30,205 nt of DNA. Origin: a virus. The stretch covers positions 1 through 30,205 of IMG/VR virus record IMGVR_UViG_3300028423_000092; one strand, 5' to 3'. The notes beneath the pieces were generated by a model. The model did no database searches, was not told the origin of the DNA, and saw only the letters and a program-made list of their open reading frames with translations. The position numbers and the translations under genes were made by a program. Shown piece by piece: positions 27,656-30,205 of this stretch; positions within the stretch are counted from its first letter, which is position 1, and each line of letters starts with the position of its first letter.

Positions 27656-29539
27656 TCACCAACCAGTCACAAAATCATTGCCAGATCGCGCTGATCTGCG
27701 ACGTTTGGGCCTTGGCTTTGCTTCTGCGCTCTTGTTCTCGCTTACGGCTGCCTCAAGCTGATCCCAAAGCGTGGCCCTGTTGTAACGCCTGCGGACCAGC
27801 TCAAGAATCGCAAGACAGTAGACCGCAAGGTCAAGCGGTTCATTACGGGCGCCTGATGGCTTCTCCCAGTGGAGCGTAACAAAACCCTTGACGGTCTTCG
27901 GCACCAGGCGCTCGCAGGTCAGGCCCTGCAGGTACTCCTCCGTCACGTCATTCCCAAAGTGGATCGAGCCAGGGCCGGTGCCCTCACATTTCAATCGCGC
28001 GTAGATAGATCGCTTCAAGGTGTCGCCGCCCACGAGATACAGCGTCAGTCCTTTCTTCAGCACACGGCCTCTGGAGTTGACATCGACCTTGCTGCCCTTG
28101 CTCAGTGCCGGTGCAGCCTTGGTGCTGCTGCCCTTGATCGCAACCACACCCTCGCGGGTGCGTTGCCTGCAGAACTCATAGGCCTCCTGCGTGAAGTGGC
28201 CGCCGGTATCAACACCGCAATGCCTGACGGTCATCGTGCCGCCATCCTCACGTGGCCATTGCGTCTTCCTGATGCTGTCGATCTGTTCCCACACCTCCTC
28301 ATAGGCCGGACTGCCCTCAATCTTCTGGTGCCAGATGCGCCACATCTCTTCACCGCGGCCGAAGCCCCAGACGGTTGTCTCAAGCCACGTGTCCTGCACG
28401 TCAACGGCCATCAGCAGAAGCACCACATCAGTCGGCACGGTGCCGCTGCTGTAGGTGTCAGATTGCGCCTTGGCCATCAGGCCATCAGCGTTGATGGCGG
28501 CCACCGCTTCATCTTCCCAGGCCTCGGCAGCTCGTTTGTTCACCCAGCCCTTCAGGAGCAGCGGGTCAGTCTTGGCACGCAGGAACTCATCACGGATCTG
28601 CGCCCAGCTTGTCCAGCCGGCCGGGGCATACCAACCAGGCAGGTGGAAGCCGGCAGTGATGCCATCGCCCTTGGCAGTTGGCTGCCATTGTGCGCCCATC
28701 AGCATCGTGGTCTTGTGATGCTCGCTCACTCGTTCACCGCAGGCAGGGCACTGCGCGAACACCTCGCCGTCAGTTGCATCCCACTTCATATGCTCACGCC
28801 AGCGGAGCACCTCATGAGCACCGCAGCAGGGCATCTTTAGGGCGAGCTGACGGCGATCTGATCGCGTCTCGAACTCATGCGTGATGCGACACATGCCGCG
28901 GGTGCCGGGTGTGCTGGTGATCAGCACCTTGCCCATCGGGAACGTGGACGTACGGGCCTCAGCGTTCTCCAACGGATCGCCCTTGTCATCAGCCTCGAAC
29001 GGATATGAGCTGACCTCATCGGCCAGCAGGTAGGCCGCAGGCATGGACTGCAGGCCGCTGCCGCTATTGGCGCCGGTCAACACAAACAGACCGCCGCGGA
29101 ACTCCTTCAGGAACATGGTGTTACCGCTATCCCTGGCCCTGGCTGGCGCGATCAGCTCAGATAGCGCTGGCGTCTCGCGCAGCAGCGGCTCCAGGCGCTG
29201 ACGGTTCAGGCGCTTGGCCATGTCCAGCGTTGGCTGCACCAGCAGCGTCGGCGCTGGCCAGAGATGAATGATCGCCCCCAACCAGTTCAGCACCACCTCC
29301 GTCTTGCCGAGCTGGCTGCCGAACATGAGCACGACACGACGCCATGGGCTTGATGGGCTCAGGCACTCCATCGGTTCACGCAGGTATGGCGTGCGATCTG
29401 TGCGCCACGGGCCAGGTTCCGCTGATCCCTTCGTTGACAGAACGCGATGGTTATCGGCCCACTGCGCCACCGTCATCGGATCAGCAGGCATCAGGCCTTC
29501 ATCGAATGCCTCATCGAATAGTTGCATCGCATCAGCCAT
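27656..29539 (-). CDS. Terminase large subunit (GpA-like)
   Basis: 627 residues. The ATPase has MFGSQLGKTEVVL (Walker A, G74-T80), VQPTLDMAKRLNRQRLEPLL and LLADEVSSYP (Walker B, 171-175), then KVLITSTPGTRG. A zinc ribbon follows (C238-C239 and CPACG, C264/C267). The C-terminal nuclease domain opens with LMAVDVQDTWLETTVWGFG, whose Asp is the first RNase-H-fold metal ligand, and later has HCGVDTGGH. GpA proteins cut concatemers and power packaging into proheads. It overlaps the small subunit by 8 nt. The C-terminus is basic (RPKRRRSARSG). Length and order support a complete, functional enzyme. Confidence 0.95.
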   Translation of the reverse strand: MADAMQLFDEAFDEGLMPADPMTVAQWADNHRVLSTKGSAEPGPWRTDRTPYLREPMECLSPSSPWRRVVLMFGSQLGKTEVVLNWLGAIIHLWPAPTLLVQPTLDMAKRLNRQRLEPLLRETPALSELIAPARARDSGNTMFLKEFRGGLFVLTGANSGSGLQSMPAAYLLADEVSSYPFEADDKGDPLENAEARTSTFPMGKVLITSTPGTRGMCRITHEFETRSDRRQLALKMPCCGAHEVLRWREHMKWDATDGEVFAQCPACGERVSEHHKTTMLMGAQWQPTAKGDGITAGFHLPGWYAPAGWTSWAQIRDEFLRAKTDPLLLKGWVNKRAAEAWEDEAVAAINADGLMAKAQSDTYSSGTVPTDVVLLLMAVDVQDTWLETTVWGFGRGEEMWRIWHQKIEGSPAYEEVWEQIDSIRKTQWPREDGGTMTVRHCGVDTGGHFTQEAYEFCRQRTREGVVAIKGSSTKAAPALSKGSKVDVNSRGRVLKKGLTLYLVGGDTLKRSIYARLKCEGTGPGSIHFGNDVTEEYLQGLTCERLVPKTVKGFVTLHWEKPSGARNEPLDLAVYCLAILELVRRRYNRATLWDQLEAAVSENKSAEAKPRPKRRRSARSGNDFVTGW

Positions 29540-30092
29540 CAGCCAGCACCCTCAATGCCACGCGCAGCTCCTCAGTCAACAGCTGATGGCACAGCCTGGT
29601 GTCAGTGGTGCCGGCCAGCTGCGCAGCCAGACGGTCAGGGATAGCCATGATCGAATCGCGCACAGCTCTGCCTTTCTTGAATGCAGCAGCCTTGACGTCA
29701 GCGGCAGACACCAGTTCACCGCGGCCCTGGAGCGCTTCCAGCTTGGCCTTCTCCGCTTGGTAGTGCTCACGCCTTGCCCTGCTCTCATTCAGGTCCGGGA
29801 TCTGATCTTCAGGCAGGGATTCGATCAGCTCACGTAGCTCAGAATCCTTTGGCTTCTTTTTCAGCGAGCCAGCCTTTGGCTTTTTCTCAATAGGGTCCGG
29901 CCGGCTGACCTTGCTGTTGTGCTGCTGCCTCGTGTTCTTGTTCCACAGCTCCAAAGCCAGGTCACGATCGAGCCAGCGTTTGCCCTCTTTCTCAACAACG
30001 GCATCGCTGATGCGTCCATGCTTGACGGCATAGGTCACCGCAGCAGGGCTGCACCCTTTAAGTATTGCCATCTCTGAGAACGTAATCAGCAT
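29532..30092 (-). CDS. Terminase small subunit (Nu1-like)
   Basis: 186 residues. The N-terminal winged helix-turn-helix is MLITFSEMAILKGCSPAAVTYAVKHGRI followed by EKEGKRWLDRDLALELW, as in Nu1/DNA-packaging proteins. A basic linker follows (KKPKAGSLKKKPKD), then a coiled-coil/helical oligomerisation region (LNESRARREHYQAEKAKLEALQ, then VKAAAFKKGRAVRDSIMAIPDRLAAQLAG). It binds the packaging site and activates the large subunit. First gene of the late operon: it starts at ATG 30092, 13 nt after an AAGGAGG sequence. Confidence 0.87.
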   Translation of the reverse strand: MLITFSEMAILKGCSPAAVTYAVKHGRISDAVVEKEGKRWLDRDLALELWNKNTRQQHNSKVSRPDPIEKKPKAGSLKKKPKDSELRELIESLPEDQIPDLNESRARREHYQAEKAKLEALQGRGELVSAADVKAAAFKKGRAVRDSIMAIPDRLAAQLAGTTDTRLCHQLLTEELRVALRVLADG

Positions 30093-30205
30093 CTAGCTTC
30101 TTGTTCCTCCTTAAACGAATCTAGCCTAAGGTAGGAGACGCTTAAAAGTGGTCCTTAAACGCGGTTTGGGGAAGCCATGCCTAACTGCTCAGGCTATTAA
30201 GAATC
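30093..30205 (-). promoter_or_regulatory. Upstream region of the late operon with 10-bp direct repeats
   Basis: This stretch lacks a gene. The 10-mer TCCTTAAACG (plus strand) occurs at 30108-30117 and again at 30152-30161, 44 nt apart, and a related CGCTTAAAAG lies between them. A strong Shine-Dalgarno sequence (AAGGAGG, minus strand) overlaps the first copy. It is the natural place for the late promoter, perhaps read by the phage sigma factor. A standard -10/-35 pair was not recognised, and the repeats may be regulator sites. Confidence 0.45.

Noticed and set aside
27869-28840. 323-codon open frame on the plus strand
   Set aside because: Antisense to the large terminase, which shows Walker and zinc motifs. 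No independent protein features.
1-30205. CRISPR array, tRNA genes or insertion sequence
   Set aside because: No regularly spaced repeats, no tRNA cloverleaf-like segments and no transposase motifs were seen by eye. tRNA absence is not proven without a scan.
1-30205. Integrase or att sites proving a prophage
   Set aside because: No tyrosine or serine recombinase frame is present in the window. The question of prophage versus free phage is left open.

Overview
This window looks like most of a tailed (siphovirus-type) phage or prophage of a cyanobacterium, probably a unicellular Synechococcus/Cyanobium-like host. That host guess is inference. It rests on a phage-borne sigma-70 factor of cyanobacterial group-2 style, a ThyX with the SFDVQS-type signature familiar from cyanobacteria, and moderately high GC with local AT-rich patches. 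No integrase or attachment site is visible, so free phage and prophage cannot be told apart.

The layout is two converging transcription units. From 1 to about 8.6 kb the plus strand carries the early, DNA-metabolism genes. They start beside a truncated ribbon-helix-helix-like regulator on the minus strand, with a palindromic candidate operator between them. In order they are a Cys-rich small protein, a RusA resolvase, small unknowns, a PDDEXK exonuclease, a Rad52-like annealing protein, a small protein with an SSB-like acidic tip, ThyX, DUF3310, an AT-rich PAPS-reductase-like gene, two small unknowns, a metallophosphoesterase, an HNH nuclease and a sigma factor. Most are joined by ATGA-type overlaps, which indicates one operon. 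From 30.1 kb down to 8.6 kb the minus strand carries the late operon: small and large terminase, gpW-like joining protein, portal, a protease-capsid fusion, decoration protein and a terminator. It continues with the retroelement cassette described below, head-tail joining and tail terminator genes, tail tube, G/GT chaperones with a frameshift site, tape measure, minor tail proteins, a gpJ-like tip protein, fibre and holin-like genes, and a GH19 endolysin.

The standout system is a complete diversity-generating retroelement (DGR) at 19367-22209, placed between the capsid module and the head-tail joining genes. Its parts, in transcription order, are a C-type-lectin-like target protein with a variable repeat (VR) near its C-terminus, a hairpin just past the VR, an Avd-like helical accessory protein, a template repeat (TR), a spacer of about 155 nt and a DGR-type reverse transcriptase. 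TR and VR align without gaps over 117 bp. All 19 differences fall where the TR coding strand has adenine, and none of the 91 other positions differ. That is the direct signature of adenine-specific mutagenic retrohoming. By analogy with Bordetella phage BPP-1, the system should diversify a receptor-binding or surface-display protein of the virion.

Two candidate -1 ribosomal frameshift sites were also found by reading the sequence. One is the expected tail-chaperone G/GT site: A AAA AAC, a 6-nt spacer and a 7-bp GC stem. The other is less expected: A AAA AAG, an 8-nt spacer and a 5-bp stem at the end of a small holin-like gene, leading into a 78-residue reading frame that has no start codon able to express it whole.
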